Under the pieces are notes generated by a model that was given only the letters and a program-made list of their open reading frames with translations, had not been told where the DNA came from and searched no databases. DNA of 5,303 nt. Origin: CAYYBZ01 sp964470285 [NCBI: uncultured Oligoflexia bacterium]. Lineage in GTDB: Bacteria; Bdellovibrionota_G; CAYYBZ01. Where the stretch lies: NCBI GenBank assembly GCA_964470285.1, contig CAYYBZ010000040.1, forward strand, positions 838-6,140. The letters are read 5' to 3'. Within the stretch, counting starts at the first letter, position 1. Every line of letters starts with the position of its first letter. This document shows positions 1 through 5,303 of the stretch, in pieces. The translations under genes were made by a program, and so were the position numbers.

Positions 1-20
1 TGACAAGACTTAGAAAACAC
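1..20 (-). CDS. Possible start of a partial gene with a GTG start (Rrf2-like N-terminus?)
   Basis: Reading leftwards, a GTG codon at 20-18 follows an AAGGG Shine-Dalgarno-like run (26-30) at a 5-nt spacing. It lies 31 nt downstream of the htpX stop. The visible codons give M(V)-F-S-K-S-C and then H or Q before the window ends. Many Rrf2-family transcriptional regulators (winged-helix, often Fe-S sensing) begin with a Met-(Leu/Phe)-Ser-Lys-Ser-type sequence, so this could be one, co-transcribed with htpX. Six residues cannot establish a family, and a chance GTG is quite possible. The sequence shows the codons and the ribosome-site spacing; the family is inference. Confidence 0.3.
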
Positions 21-51
21 TCCAACCCTTAATTAATAAATCTAACATTAA

Positions 52-888
52 TCAAATTTTCATGGCACGGAGCTTTTCTACTCTTTTCTCAAGCGGCGGA
101 TGTGTACTGAAAGCATTTAGTATGCTTTTGCCTGTTAAGGGATTCACAATGAACATATGAGATGTAGATGCGTTAACCTTCAAAGGCTTTCTTTTTGAAT
201 AACCTGAAAGTTTTTCAAGAGCATCTGCAAGGCTATTCGGTTTATGGCATATTCTTGCTCCGGTTGCATCTGCCTTGTATTCCCTTGTCCTCGATATGGC
301 CATCTGAATTAATAGAGCCGCAATTGGTGTCACTATCATCATCACAAGAAGCTCCAAGCCGCCTCCCCTTCTGTCAGATCCTCTTCCTCCAAAAAGTGCA
401 GCAAAATAGGCAAATCTTGAAAGCATCATTACGGCACCGGCCAAAACGGCTGAAATTGAGCCTATAAGTATGTCTCTGTTTTTAATATGAGCAAGCTCAT
501 GCGCCAGAACGCCTTCAAACTCATCCTTTGACAGAAGTTCTCTTATACCTTCCGTAACTGCCACCACAGCGTGTTCAGGGTTTCTGCCTGTTGCAAAGGC
601 ATTGGGGGTCGGCTGAGGTATTGAATAAAGTCTGGGCATAGGCAGTTCGGCCATCGTTGCAAGTTTTCTCACAGTAGAGTGAAGCCAGGGGTCATCCCCT
701 TCCTTAATCTCTTTTGCCCTGTAGATACCCAAAACGATTTTGTCTGAAAACCAGTAACTTATGCCGTTTAAGGCAATAGCCAGTCCAAAAGCTATTATCA
801 TTCCCCTGTTTCCACCGAGCATTTGTCCTATCCATATAAAAAGGCCTGTAAGTAGGGCCAGTAGTATTAATGTTTTTAAATTATTCAT
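52..888 (-). CDS. htpX: HtpX-type M48 zinc metalloprotease of the inner membrane
   Basis: Membrane-bound zinc endopeptidase of family M48B, which in characterised bacteria cleaves misfolded or damaged inner-membrane proteins alongside FtsH. The 278-residue product has two N-terminal membrane segments (about 4-22 and 30-47) and a conserved NAFATGR stretch (96-102). The catalytic HELAH motif (H130, E131, H134) follows, then two further hydrophobic segments (about 142-163 and 180-198). The third zinc ligand is probably E203 in SRTREYKAD, and the family's C-terminal STHPP motif is at 261-265. A glycine/arginine-rich loop (167-177) lies between the last two membrane segments. Length is normal for the family (about 280-300). 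The ATG start is supported by GAGG at 894-897, 5 nt upstream, and by the fit of the N-terminus to the family. It is transcribed divergently from lgt, from a strong sigma70-type promoter. All motifs are intact, so I expect it to be active. Confidence 0.96.
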   Translation of the reverse strand: MNNLKTLILLALLTGLFIWIGQMLGGNRGMIIAFGLAIALNGISYWFSDKIVLGIYRAKEIKEGDDPWLHSTVRKLATMAELPMPRLYSIPQPTPNAFATGRNPEHAVVAVTEGIRELLSKDEFEGVLAHELAHIKNRDILIGSISAVLAGAVMMLSRFAYFAALFGGRGSDRRGGGLELLVMMIVTPIAALLIQMAISRTREYKADATGARICHKPNSLADALEKLSGYSKRKPLKVNASTSHMFIVNPLTGKSILNAFSTHPPLEKRVEKLRAMKI

Positions 889-915
889 AATAACCTCATT
901 AAAAAGTGCATAGAA

Positions 916-944
916 AATATAGGGATTGCCGATACCACTGTCAA
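916..944 (-). promoter_or_regulatory. Sigma70-type promoter of htpX
   Basis: On the minus strand, a perfect TTGACA -35 box (939-944) is separated by exactly 17 nt from a TATATT -10 box (916-921). Transcription would begin near 909, giving a leader of about 20 nt that contains the GAGG ribosome site of htpX. The match to the housekeeping consensus is strong. I see no heat-shock (sigma32-like) boxes in the same place. Confidence 0.75.
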
Positions 945-968
945 GGTCTCAAATATGTCACCTTTGCA

Positions 969-1050
969 AGGACTGCGGGTCCTGAGAAATAACATCTGCC
1001 ATGACTCATTTAAGAAATCGTTTATATTTTTCCACCTCCTCGCAATGACA
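969..1050. repeat. Possible degenerate dispersed-repeat remnant in the htpX-lgt gap
   Basis: The plus-strand segment ends in CTCGCAATGACA (1039-1050). Its complement, TGTCATTGCGAGGAGG, resembles the end of palindromic intergenic repeats common in several diderm lineages. The rest of the segment includes a short inverted repeat AGGAC-tgcgg-GTCCT (969-983). A reading frame of 66 codons across it has no family features and overlaps the htpX promoter, so I do not treat it as a gene. There is only one copy in this window, so calling it a repeat rests on recalled resemblance. Confidence 0.3.
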
Positions 1051-1056
1051 CATAGT

Positions 1057-1085
1057 TTGTAACACTTTAGAAATACTGGTATCAT
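1057..1085 (+). promoter_or_regulatory. Candidate promoter of lgt, giving a near-leaderless transcript
   Basis: TTGTAA (1057-1062, 4 of 6 consensus bases), a 17-nt spacer and TATCAT (1080-1085, 5 of 6) form a plausible sigma70 promoter. The expected start point is near 1092, only about 4 nt before the lgt ATG at 1096. The message would be almost leaderless, which agrees with the lack of a Shine-Dalgarno sequence before lgt. The boxes are visible; their use is inferred. Confidence 0.4.
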
Positions 1086-1095
1086 TCTTTATAAC

Positions 1096-1881
1096 ATGTA
1101 TCCGTTACTACTAAAAATCGATGATTTTGTTGTCAGCTCTCATGATCTTTTTCTGGCAGCCGGCTTTTTTGTCGGCACATGGATTATTTTCAGACAGCTT
1201 AAAAGAGATGTTGAAAGTCCGGCTAAAATTCTAAACCTGGCCACGTGGATGATAATTGCGGCGATTATCGGAGCCAGACTGTTCCATGTTGCAGTTGAAG
1301 CTCCCGGATTCTACATAAAGCATCCTCTCAACATTTTCATGATATGGAACGGCGGCTGGACCTTTTACGGAGGCTTTCTCTTATGCATTATCACAGGGAT
1401 TGTATTTATGAAAAAGAATTCCATGAATATCCATAGAACCGTCGATATGTATACACCCGCTGTTGCTCTGGGCTTATCTTTCGGCAGAATGGGATGCTTT
1501 ATGGCAGGATGCTGTTACGGTAAGGTGTGCCCTACAGATTTTTCTTTAGGAGTGACCTTTAAAATCATCAATCATGTAAAACCGCAGGCGCAACCGCTGA
1601 ATGTATCTTTGTATCCGACTCAGATTGCGGAAGCGTTAGTTGCCCAGGCACTCTTTTTCTATTTTCTTTTTTTCAGAAGTAAAAAGAGATTTCACGGTCA
1701 GTTTGCGGCAATCTTCTTAATCGTTTACGGGTTGGCCAGGTTTCTAATCGAATACTTCAGGGCCGATTCGATAAGAGGAATGTGGTTCGGAAATACTCTT
1801 TCAACTTCTCAGATTATAAGCCTTCCTTTAATTGCACTCGGAGTGTTCATAATCTTCACCGGGATTAAACAAAAATCTTAA
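1096..1881 (+). CDS. lgt: Prolipoprotein diacylglyceryl transferase (Lgt)
   Basis: Inner-membrane enzyme that transfers diacylglyceryl from phosphatidylglycerol to the lipobox cysteine of prolipoproteins, the first step of lipoprotein maturation, before LspA acts. The 261-residue multi-pass protein carries the family motifs in order: GAR (59-61), GGWTFYGG (86-93), GRMGCFMAGCCYG (130-142), YPTQI (173-177) and YGLARFLIEYFR (211-222). R131 and R215 correspond to the catalytic arginines R143 and R239 of the E. coli enzyme, and E219 matches its E243. Position 91 is Tyr where E. coli has His103; this FYGG form occurs widely outside gammaproteobacteria. Length is slightly short but normal. The start gives the usual short N-terminus, but no Shine-Dalgarno sequence precedes it. 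The gene is divergent from htpX and convergent with the unknown exported-protein gene, whose stop lies 3 bp away. lspA lies on the other strand further right. Confidence 0.96.
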   Translation: MYPLLLKIDDFVVSSHDLFLAAGFFVGTWIIFRQLKRDVESPAKILNLATWMIIAAIIGARLFHVAVEAPGFYIKHPLNIFMIWNGGWTFYGGFLLCIITGIVFMKKNSMNIHRTVDMYTPAVALGLSFGRMGCFMAGCCYGKVCPTDFSLGVTFKIINHVKPQAQPLNVSLYPTQIAEALVAQALFFYFLFFRSKKRFHGQFAAIFLIVYGLARFLIEYFRADSIRGMWFGNTLSTSQIISLPLIALGVFIIFTGIKQKS

Positions 1882-1884
1882 ATG

Positions 1885-2838
1885 TTATTGAGTGATCTCA
1901 ACATATGCGGGCATACCTTCAATATCATCCCAGATTTTCATAAATACATTGAACCCCACAAAGCGCTTTAATGCAGCATCAAGATCATTGTCATACATCT
2001 TTTCAAAATCGAGGAAAGCTCTGGCCTGCACTGAATCAGCTGGGATTGATATAGGCAGACTGCCGTGATTAAGCATATGGATATTGCCCCACTTAACACC
2101 CTCAACTATAGCAAGAAAATCGTGCATCCATATTGAGTCTCTTTTCATGGCAAATGATACGGTTTTATCACTTTTGTTTTCTATATCGAAGAAAGAGGAA
2201 TCACCCAGCTCGACATTTTTAACCCGGTAAGTTTCGGTTTCGCCGTTGCTTGCGTTAAGATTAATCTTAACTTCCGGAACAATTCCGGTTAATACGAAGT
2301 ATCTATTCATTGCAAAATACTCTTTTAGAAACGTTTTAGGTTCTTCGGATTCAACGATAAAAACCTTTTTATTTTTGTATTTAAGTTCAAAATCAAAAAC
2401 TCTTATCCCTTTTTTATCCTTGAATCTCTTTTTTAAATCATTCAGTGAGTAATCCTTGAGCGTGTCAAAGATTTCGTTAACTATTACAAAAAAAGCATTT
2501 TCGTCTCTGGCTCCTTCGGGACCGAATTTTTCAATACACTCTTCATAAAACTCAATAAAGTATCTGTTCATCTGACCCTGGGTAACATCAGGATCGTTAG
2601 CGTTTAAAACCGGAATTAGCGGATTTGAGTAACCCTTAATTGAATGAACGAATTCCATGCATGTAGCAGCCGGATTTTTCTTTAATACACCGGCATCCTC
2701 TGCAAGAATCTGAACGTATTCAATATAGGGGTTTTCGGTATCTCTGTTAAGCTTTAGCTTCGATTTATCCTGCGCGTTTGCTGTAAACGTAAATATGCCA
2801 ATAATTGTGATTGTTAATATTGTTTTAATATATTTCAT
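1885..2838 (-). CDS. Exported protein of unknown function with a type I signal peptide
   Basis: I do not recognise this family. The start is the ATG at 2838, preceded by a perfect AGGAGG at 7-nt spacing. An upstream in-frame ATG at 2895 would add 19 residues, ruin the signal peptide and lie within the promoter region. The 317-residue product begins with two lysines (K2, K5) and a hydrophobic core (about 6-19), then A-N-A before Q23, a good signal peptidase I site. It has no lipobox cysteine, so a soluble periplasmic or secreted protein is expected. The mature part is rich in Asp, Glu, Lys and aromatic residues. It has two cysteines (C60 and C101) that could form a disulfide and no further membrane segment. 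A helical N-terminal half appears to be followed by strand-rich sequence (about 150-235) and a helical end. It may be transcribed alone from its own upstream region. Its stop is 3 bp from that of convergent lgt. The coding assignment is firm; function is open. Confidence 0.85.
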   Translation of the reverse strand: MKYIKTILTITIIGIFTFTANAQDKSKLKLNRDTENPYIEYVQILAEDAGVLKKNPAATCMEFVHSIKGYSNPLIPVLNANDPDVTQGQMNRYFIEFYEECIEKFGPEGARDENAFFVIVNEIFDTLKDYSLNDLKKRFKDKKGIRVFDFELKYKNKKVFIVESEEPKTFLKEYFAMNRYFVLTGIVPEVKINLNASNGETETYRVKNVELGDSSFFDIENKSDKTVSFAMKRDSIWMHDFLAIVEGVKWGNIHMLNHGSLPISIPADSVQARAFLDFEKMYDNDLDAALKRFVGFNVFMKIWDDIEGMPAYVEITQ

Positions 2839-2845
2839 TATAATG

Positions 2846-2851
2846 CCTCCT
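2846..2851 (-). promoter_or_regulatory. Shine-Dalgarno AGGAGG that fixes the start of the exported protein
   Basis: A perfect AGGAGG lies 7 nt before the ATG at 2838 on the minus strand. It decides between this start and the in-frame ATG 57 nt upstream, which has no comparable site. Confidence 0.85.
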
Positions 2852-2869
2852 AAAATTTCGGTATCCTCT

Positions 2870-2895
2870 TTTATAGTATACAGACAAATTGTCAA
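2870..2895 (-). promoter_or_regulatory. Probable promoter region of the exported-protein gene
   Basis: On the minus strand there is a perfect TTGACA (2890-2895) followed by overlapping -10-like boxes, TATACT (2875-2880) and TATAAA (2870-2875). The TTGACA to TATAAA spacing is only 14 nt, shorter than the usual 16-18. Either the promoter depends on an activator, or the -10 box works without this -35 box. Transcription would start near 2863, leaving a leader of about 25 nt that holds the AGGAGG site. Confidence 0.4.
2883..2893. promoter_or_regulatory. Inverted repeat GACAA-A-TTGTC overlapping the -35 box
   Basis: A perfect 5-bp inverted repeat around one central base overlaps the TTGACA box of the exported-protein gene. 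The placement would suit a repressor operator. It is short enough to arise by chance, because TTGACA itself supplies most of one arm. Confidence 0.3.
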
Positions 2896-2912
2896 TAGCT
2901 GTGTAGCGATTT

Positions 2913-2930
2913 TTGCTATATTTATAGCAA
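2913..2930. promoter_or_regulatory. 18-bp perfect palindrome, candidate operator
   Basis: TTGCTATA and TATAGCAA form a perfect 8-bp inverted repeat around a central TT. The centre is about 58 nt upstream of the predicted start point of the exported-protein gene, a usual place for an activator site. Neither strand has a T-run immediately after the stem, so an intrinsic terminator is unlikely. Two further TAGC units occur at 2896-2899 and 2904-2907. Being AT-rich, the element could still be chance. Confidence 0.4.
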
Positions 2931-3104
2931 GTTACATGCCATAGAATTGAAATAACGGAACGCGTAACCGCTTAACTTTATTGCCTTATTTAAGACTGTT
3001 TTTATCGACTATCAAAATCCGGGACAAAGAAGTTCTAAATACAGGAAAACATTTCGCATTAAAGCATATTTCGTGATGAATAGTGAAACTTGATCGTTAT
3101 GACA

Positions 3105-4640
3105 TTAAAGTACAAGGGGGTCTTTGGCACGGTCTTTAATTAGTTTTCTGGTAAGAAACTCAATAGGGCAATGATCGTCGGTAAGTATGAGTTTTGCCGG
3201 ATTATGCCCGAGCGCCATTATTCTCTGAAGGATTATTTTAATTAAATCTTCATAAACCGGATTTTTAACTGCCATATTGCCAAGCTTTTCACGAAAATAA
3301 TTCAAAGAAACATCCTTTTTTAATCCGAATATAATTCTTGAACCTTTCCACTTTATTGAGAAAACCTTTTTAAAAACCCTGGTCATTGTATTTGCAATCG
3401 GATCCGCCACCCAGTCATTCTTTCTGTTGGTTTTCTGCGAGACTACGTTCATTACAAATATACCTGAATCTGAAAGTTTATTATTTACAAGTGCAAAGAA
3501 TTCTTCAGTAGCAAGATAGAACGGAATTTGAAAATCTCCGTTATAAGTATCAATTTCAATAAAATCATATTTTTTATTTACTTTAGATACAAACGGTCTT
3601 GCATCGGCCAGATGAAACTTTACATTTTCACTTTCCCTTATGCCAAAGAAGAGCTCAGAGGCTTGAATAACTTTCGGATCAATTTCAACGGCATCAATTT
3701 TAAGACTGTCATTGATACCGAGATATCTTGTAAGAGAGGTACCTCCCCCCATACCGAGAATTAAAATATTCCTTGGTTTTGTTATTCTTGCTAATAGTCC
3801 GAAAATTTCCCTGTAAGAACTCTTTTTTAAGGAATAATCGGGTTTTTCTGAATTATAAAACGACTGCCTTCCCTTTCCGTTAAGGTGAAGCGTATAAATG
3901 TTTCTGTATTTTGAAATGAAAACCATATTGTAAGGTGATTCCGAAATATAAACAAGGCCGACACCCCTGTACCACTTGGCCAGATGCTTAAATGATTTCT
4001 TAAGATAATCCTGCGGATTAATCATAAACATAGGTATAAGTACGGGGATTAGGATTAAATACTTTAGCTTAAACCTTGCCAGGCTCCATGCAAGCAGAAG
4101 AAAAATAACCGAGTTTGTTATTAGAAATGTCTTAAAAGAACCCAGGCGGGGTATTAAAACAAATGTAGTTAAGAAAGTTCCGAGTAAACTCCCCATGGTA
4201 GATACGGCATAAATTTTACCGGCTGAAATCCCGACCTTTTCATTTAATGCTTTAATTTTTATAAGAAAAGGAGACAGCGAACTCAGTATTATCATTGGAA
4301 TACAAAACATAATCATTGTTGCAAGCAAAGCTCCGCCGGAAGCTCCCGCGAAAGTGCAAAAACCTAAAATTTCAGGATAAAATACATTAACAGGAATAAG
4401 GTAACCACACGCTGTCAGCAATAAAAAATTCAGGGTTTTCTGATCCGGTTTTTTTTCCGATATGTAACCGCCTGCAAAGTATCCCGCCGAGAGGGCCAGC
4501 ATTATCGTCCCTATCAGACTGCCCCAAACAAAAATTGTATTTCCGAAATACGGGGCAAAGATTCTGAAACCCAAAAGTTCAAGGGCCATAATTGAATAGC
4601 CTGCAACAAAGGCAACCGAATATAAGTAGACCTTTTTCAT
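3105..4640 (-). CDS. Membrane protein fused to a spermidine-synthase-like domain
   Basis: The 511-residue product has an N-terminal multi-pass membrane domain (about 1-207) of roughly six to seven segments. Its FAPYFGNTIFVWG stretch (28-40) resembles the transporter-like half of 'fused MFS/spermidine synthase' proteins. The cytosolic half has the beta-rich entry region of spermidine synthases (about 228-262, with LHLNGKGRQ at 251-259). A Rossmann methyltransferase-like fold follows: ILGMGGGTSL (294-303), VEIDPKVI (318-325), ADARPF (345-350) and FIEIDTYNG (360-368). LTDDHCPIE (486-494) is typical of these fusions. The classical GGGDGG is changed after the third glycine to T-S-L, removing a substrate-binding aspartate, while D364 in the IDT motif remains. 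Aminopropyl transfer is therefore uncertain. Its ATG overlaps the lspA stop as ATGA and lacks its own Shine-Dalgarno sequence, so translation is probably coupled. Substrate and role are unknown. Confidence 0.85.
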   Translation of the reverse strand: MKKVYLYSVAFVAGYSIMALELLGFRIFAPYFGNTIFVWGSLIGTIMLALSAGYFAGGYISEKKPDQKTLNFLLLTACGYLIPVNVFYPEILGFCTFAGASGGALLATMIMFCIPMIILSSLSPFLIKIKALNEKVGISAGKIYAVSTMGSLLGTFLTTFVLIPRLGSFKTFLITNSVIFLLLAWSLARFKLKYLILIPVLIPMFMINPQDYLKKSFKHLAKWYRGVGLVYISESPYNMVFISKYRNIYTLHLNGKGRQSFYNSEKPDYSLKKSSYREIFGLLARITKPRNILILGMGGGTSLTRYLGINDSLKIDAVEIDPKVIQASELFFGIRESENVKFHLADARPFVSKVNKKYDFIEIDTYNGDFQIPFYLATEEFFALVNNKLSDSGIFVMNVVSQKTNRKNDWVADPIANTMTRVFKKVFSIKWKGSRIIFGLKKDVSLNYFREKLGNMAVKNPVYEDLIKIILQRIMALGHNPAKLILTDDHCPIEFLTRKLIKDRAKDPLVL

Positions 4641-5149
4641 TCGATAGTTTTGTATTTTTTAGATGCCTTAAAGCTGTAGATAACGTAAAGACCAACACCT
4701 ACGCATATAATAGTGTCAGCAAAATTGAAATTCGGCCAGTGATACTGCTTGAAATGCAGTTCAATAAAATCAACTACGTAGGAGTTCATTATTCTGTCAT
4801 AAACATTGCCGATGGCTCCGCCTAGTATAAGAGAAAAACCCACAATCATTAACCTATGGCTCTTAATATTCTTTATAAGAATTATGGATATGATAATAAT
4901 CGCTAAGACAGGCAATACTAAAAGAACCGTTTTCTGAAATATCGGTGGCCAGTTTTGACCCATTCCAAAAGCCGACCCCCTGTTCCTGACTATATTTAAA
5001 TTCAGAATATAGGGAATTATTTCTATCGCATTACCGTAAGTAAGGTAAGTCAATGCGAGAAATTTTGTAAACTGATCTACAGCGACACCGAGAACAACCG
5101 TTATAACTGTTATTATCAGATTGGCTTTTGATTTAGGATCCGAGAGCAT
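4637..5149 (-). CDS. lspA: Lipoprotein signal peptidase (signal peptidase II)
   Basis: Inner-membrane aspartyl peptidase that removes the signal peptide from prolipoproteins after Lgt has lipidated the cysteine. The 170-residue product has four membrane segments (about 11-31, 73-92, 100-116 and 143-160). The family boxes are all present: VDQFTK (24-29), NRGSAFG (56-62), GGAIGNVYDR (110-119), VVDFIEL (125-131) and FNFADT (141-146). D118 and D145 are the catalytic aspartates. I chose the ATG at 5149 because GGAGG (5157-5161) lies 7 nt upstream and the length fits the family. A start at 5224 would add 25 residues that are really a frame shadow of the end of ileS. The gene overlaps the end of ileS by 17 nt and the next gene by an ATGA junction, so it sits inside an operon. 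The order ileS-lspA is common in many bacteria. Nothing appears damaged. Confidence 0.97.
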   Translation of the reverse strand: MLSDPKSKANLIITVITVVLGVAVDQFTKFLALTYLTYGNAIEIIPYILNLNIVRNRGSAFGMGQNWPPIFQKTVLLVLPVLAIIIISIILIKNIKSHRLMIVGFSLILGGAIGNVYDRIMNSYVVDFIELHFKQYHWPNFNFADTIICVGVGLYVIYSFKASKKYKTIE

Positions 5150-5303
5150 CTGCACACCTCCCGCATATAGTAGGATGACTGGAGTTCTTACCGATGTCGT
5201 AGGAATAAACCCAGCAGCGCTCACATTTTACTCCGTCCGACTTTTCAACTTTTACAATAAGTCCGTCAATTTCTTCCGAAATAAAGTTCTTATCGCCTTT
5301 TAA
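5133..5303 (-). CDS. ileS: Isoleucyl-tRNA synthetase, C-terminal fragment (5' end outside the window)
   Basis: The minus-strand frame entering at the window edge stays open for 56 codons and ends in TAA at 5135-5133. Its sequence has the C-terminal zinc knuckle of class I isoleucyl-tRNA synthetases: KCERCW, about 16 residues, then HPTICGRC. The four cysteines are residues 27, 30, 47 and 50 of the fragment, and they bind the zinc needed for aminoacylation in the E. coli enzyme. The preceding stretch with EEIDGLIVKVEKSDG also fits the region before the knuckle. Only about the last 6% of the usual 920-940 residues is present, so no start or catalytic motif is visible. lspA begins inside it, 17 nt before its end, and the Shine-Dalgarno sequence of lspA lies in the codons of the last knuckle half. 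Confidence 0.95.
   Translation of the reverse strand, partial: LKGDKNFISEEIDGLIVKVEKSDGVKCERCWVYSYDIGKNSSHPTICGRCADALGS
5155..5162 (-). promoter_or_regulatory. Shine-Dalgarno of lspA embedded in the ileS zinc-knuckle codons
   Basis: GGGAGGTG reads as the ribosome site of lspA, with its GGAGG core 7 nt before the ATG at 5149. In the ileS frame the same bases encode the Gly-Arg-Cys end of the zinc knuckle. It decides the lspA start. Confidence 0.85.

Noticed and set aside
885-1085. Minus-strand 66-codon reading frame between htpX and lgt
   Set aside because: It covers the htpX promoter, has no family-like motif, starts inside the lgt upstream region with no ribosome site, and has a composition consistent with intergenic repeat sequence.
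2246-2452. Plus-strand reading frame inside the exported-protein gene
   Set aside because: It is antisense to a gene with a clear start, ribosome site and signal peptide, and shows no features of its own. The same holds for the plus-strand frames at 195-467, 3528-3764, 4592-4825 and 5121-5303.
2839-2895. Upstream start of the exported protein at 2895
   Set aside because: It would put 19 mostly polar residues before the signal peptide and place the start inside the promoter boxes. The ATG at 2838 has a perfect AGGAGG.
2913-2930. Intrinsic terminator for the ileS-lspA-fusion operon
   Set aside because: The perfect stem is AT-rich and has no T-run after it on the minus strand. The T-run lies on the wrong side for the plus strand as well.
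2931-3104. Hidden small gene, RNA gene or pseudogene in the gap after the fusion gene
   Set aside because: I found no start with a ribosome site, no tRNA-like cloverleaf and no recognisable protein remnant in either strand.
5150-5224. N-terminal extension of LspA by 25 residues to an ATG at 5224
   Set aside because: The extension lies in a shifted frame of the conserved ileS zinc knuckle. The ATG at 5149 has a strong ribosome site and gives the normal LspA length.

Overview
This AT-rich window carries one gene on the plus strand and at least five on the minus strand, and coding is dense. Together the lipoprotein enzymes Lgt and LspA, the inner-membrane protease HtpX and a secreted protein with a type I signal peptide suggest a diderm bacterium with low to moderate GC. 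Gene content and base composition would fit Deferribacterota or a similar deep proteobacterial-like lineage, but nothing here fixes the taxon and I hold this loosely.

Right part (3105-5303, minus strand): the last 56 codons of ileS (isoleucyl-tRNA synthetase, with its C-terminal four-cysteine zinc knuckle) run into lspA (lipoprotein signal peptidase) with a 17-nt overlap. lspA then overlaps a 511-residue protein through an ATGA junction. That protein fuses a multi-pass membrane domain to a spermidine-synthase-like domain. The three are probably translated from one polycistronic message.

Middle (1885-3104): a 266-nt gap holds a cluster of palindromes and promoter-like boxes. It precedes a minus-strand gene for an exported protein of about 317 residues that I do not recognise. 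That gene ends 3 bp from the end of the convergent plus-strand gene lgt (1096-1881).

Left part (1-1095): lgt and htpX are transcribed divergently from a 207-nt gap. The gap has a near-perfect sigma70 promoter facing htpX, a candidate promoter facing lgt that would give an almost leaderless transcript, and a possible degenerate dispersed repeat. Downstream of htpX, the first 20 bases look like the start of another minus-strand gene, with a GTG start. Its six visible residues resemble the N-terminus of Rrf2-type regulators, but that is weak evidence.

Functionally, Lgt attaches diacylglycerol to prolipoproteins and LspA then cleaves their signal peptides, so two consecutive steps of lipoprotein maturation lie within 4 kb. 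HtpX fits an envelope quality-control theme. The least explained parts are the unknown exported protein with its palindromic upstream region, and the membrane/spermidine-synthase-like fusion, whose catalytic motif departs from the classical one. I see no CRISPR array, tRNA, rRNA, insertion sequence or clear new multi-gene system.
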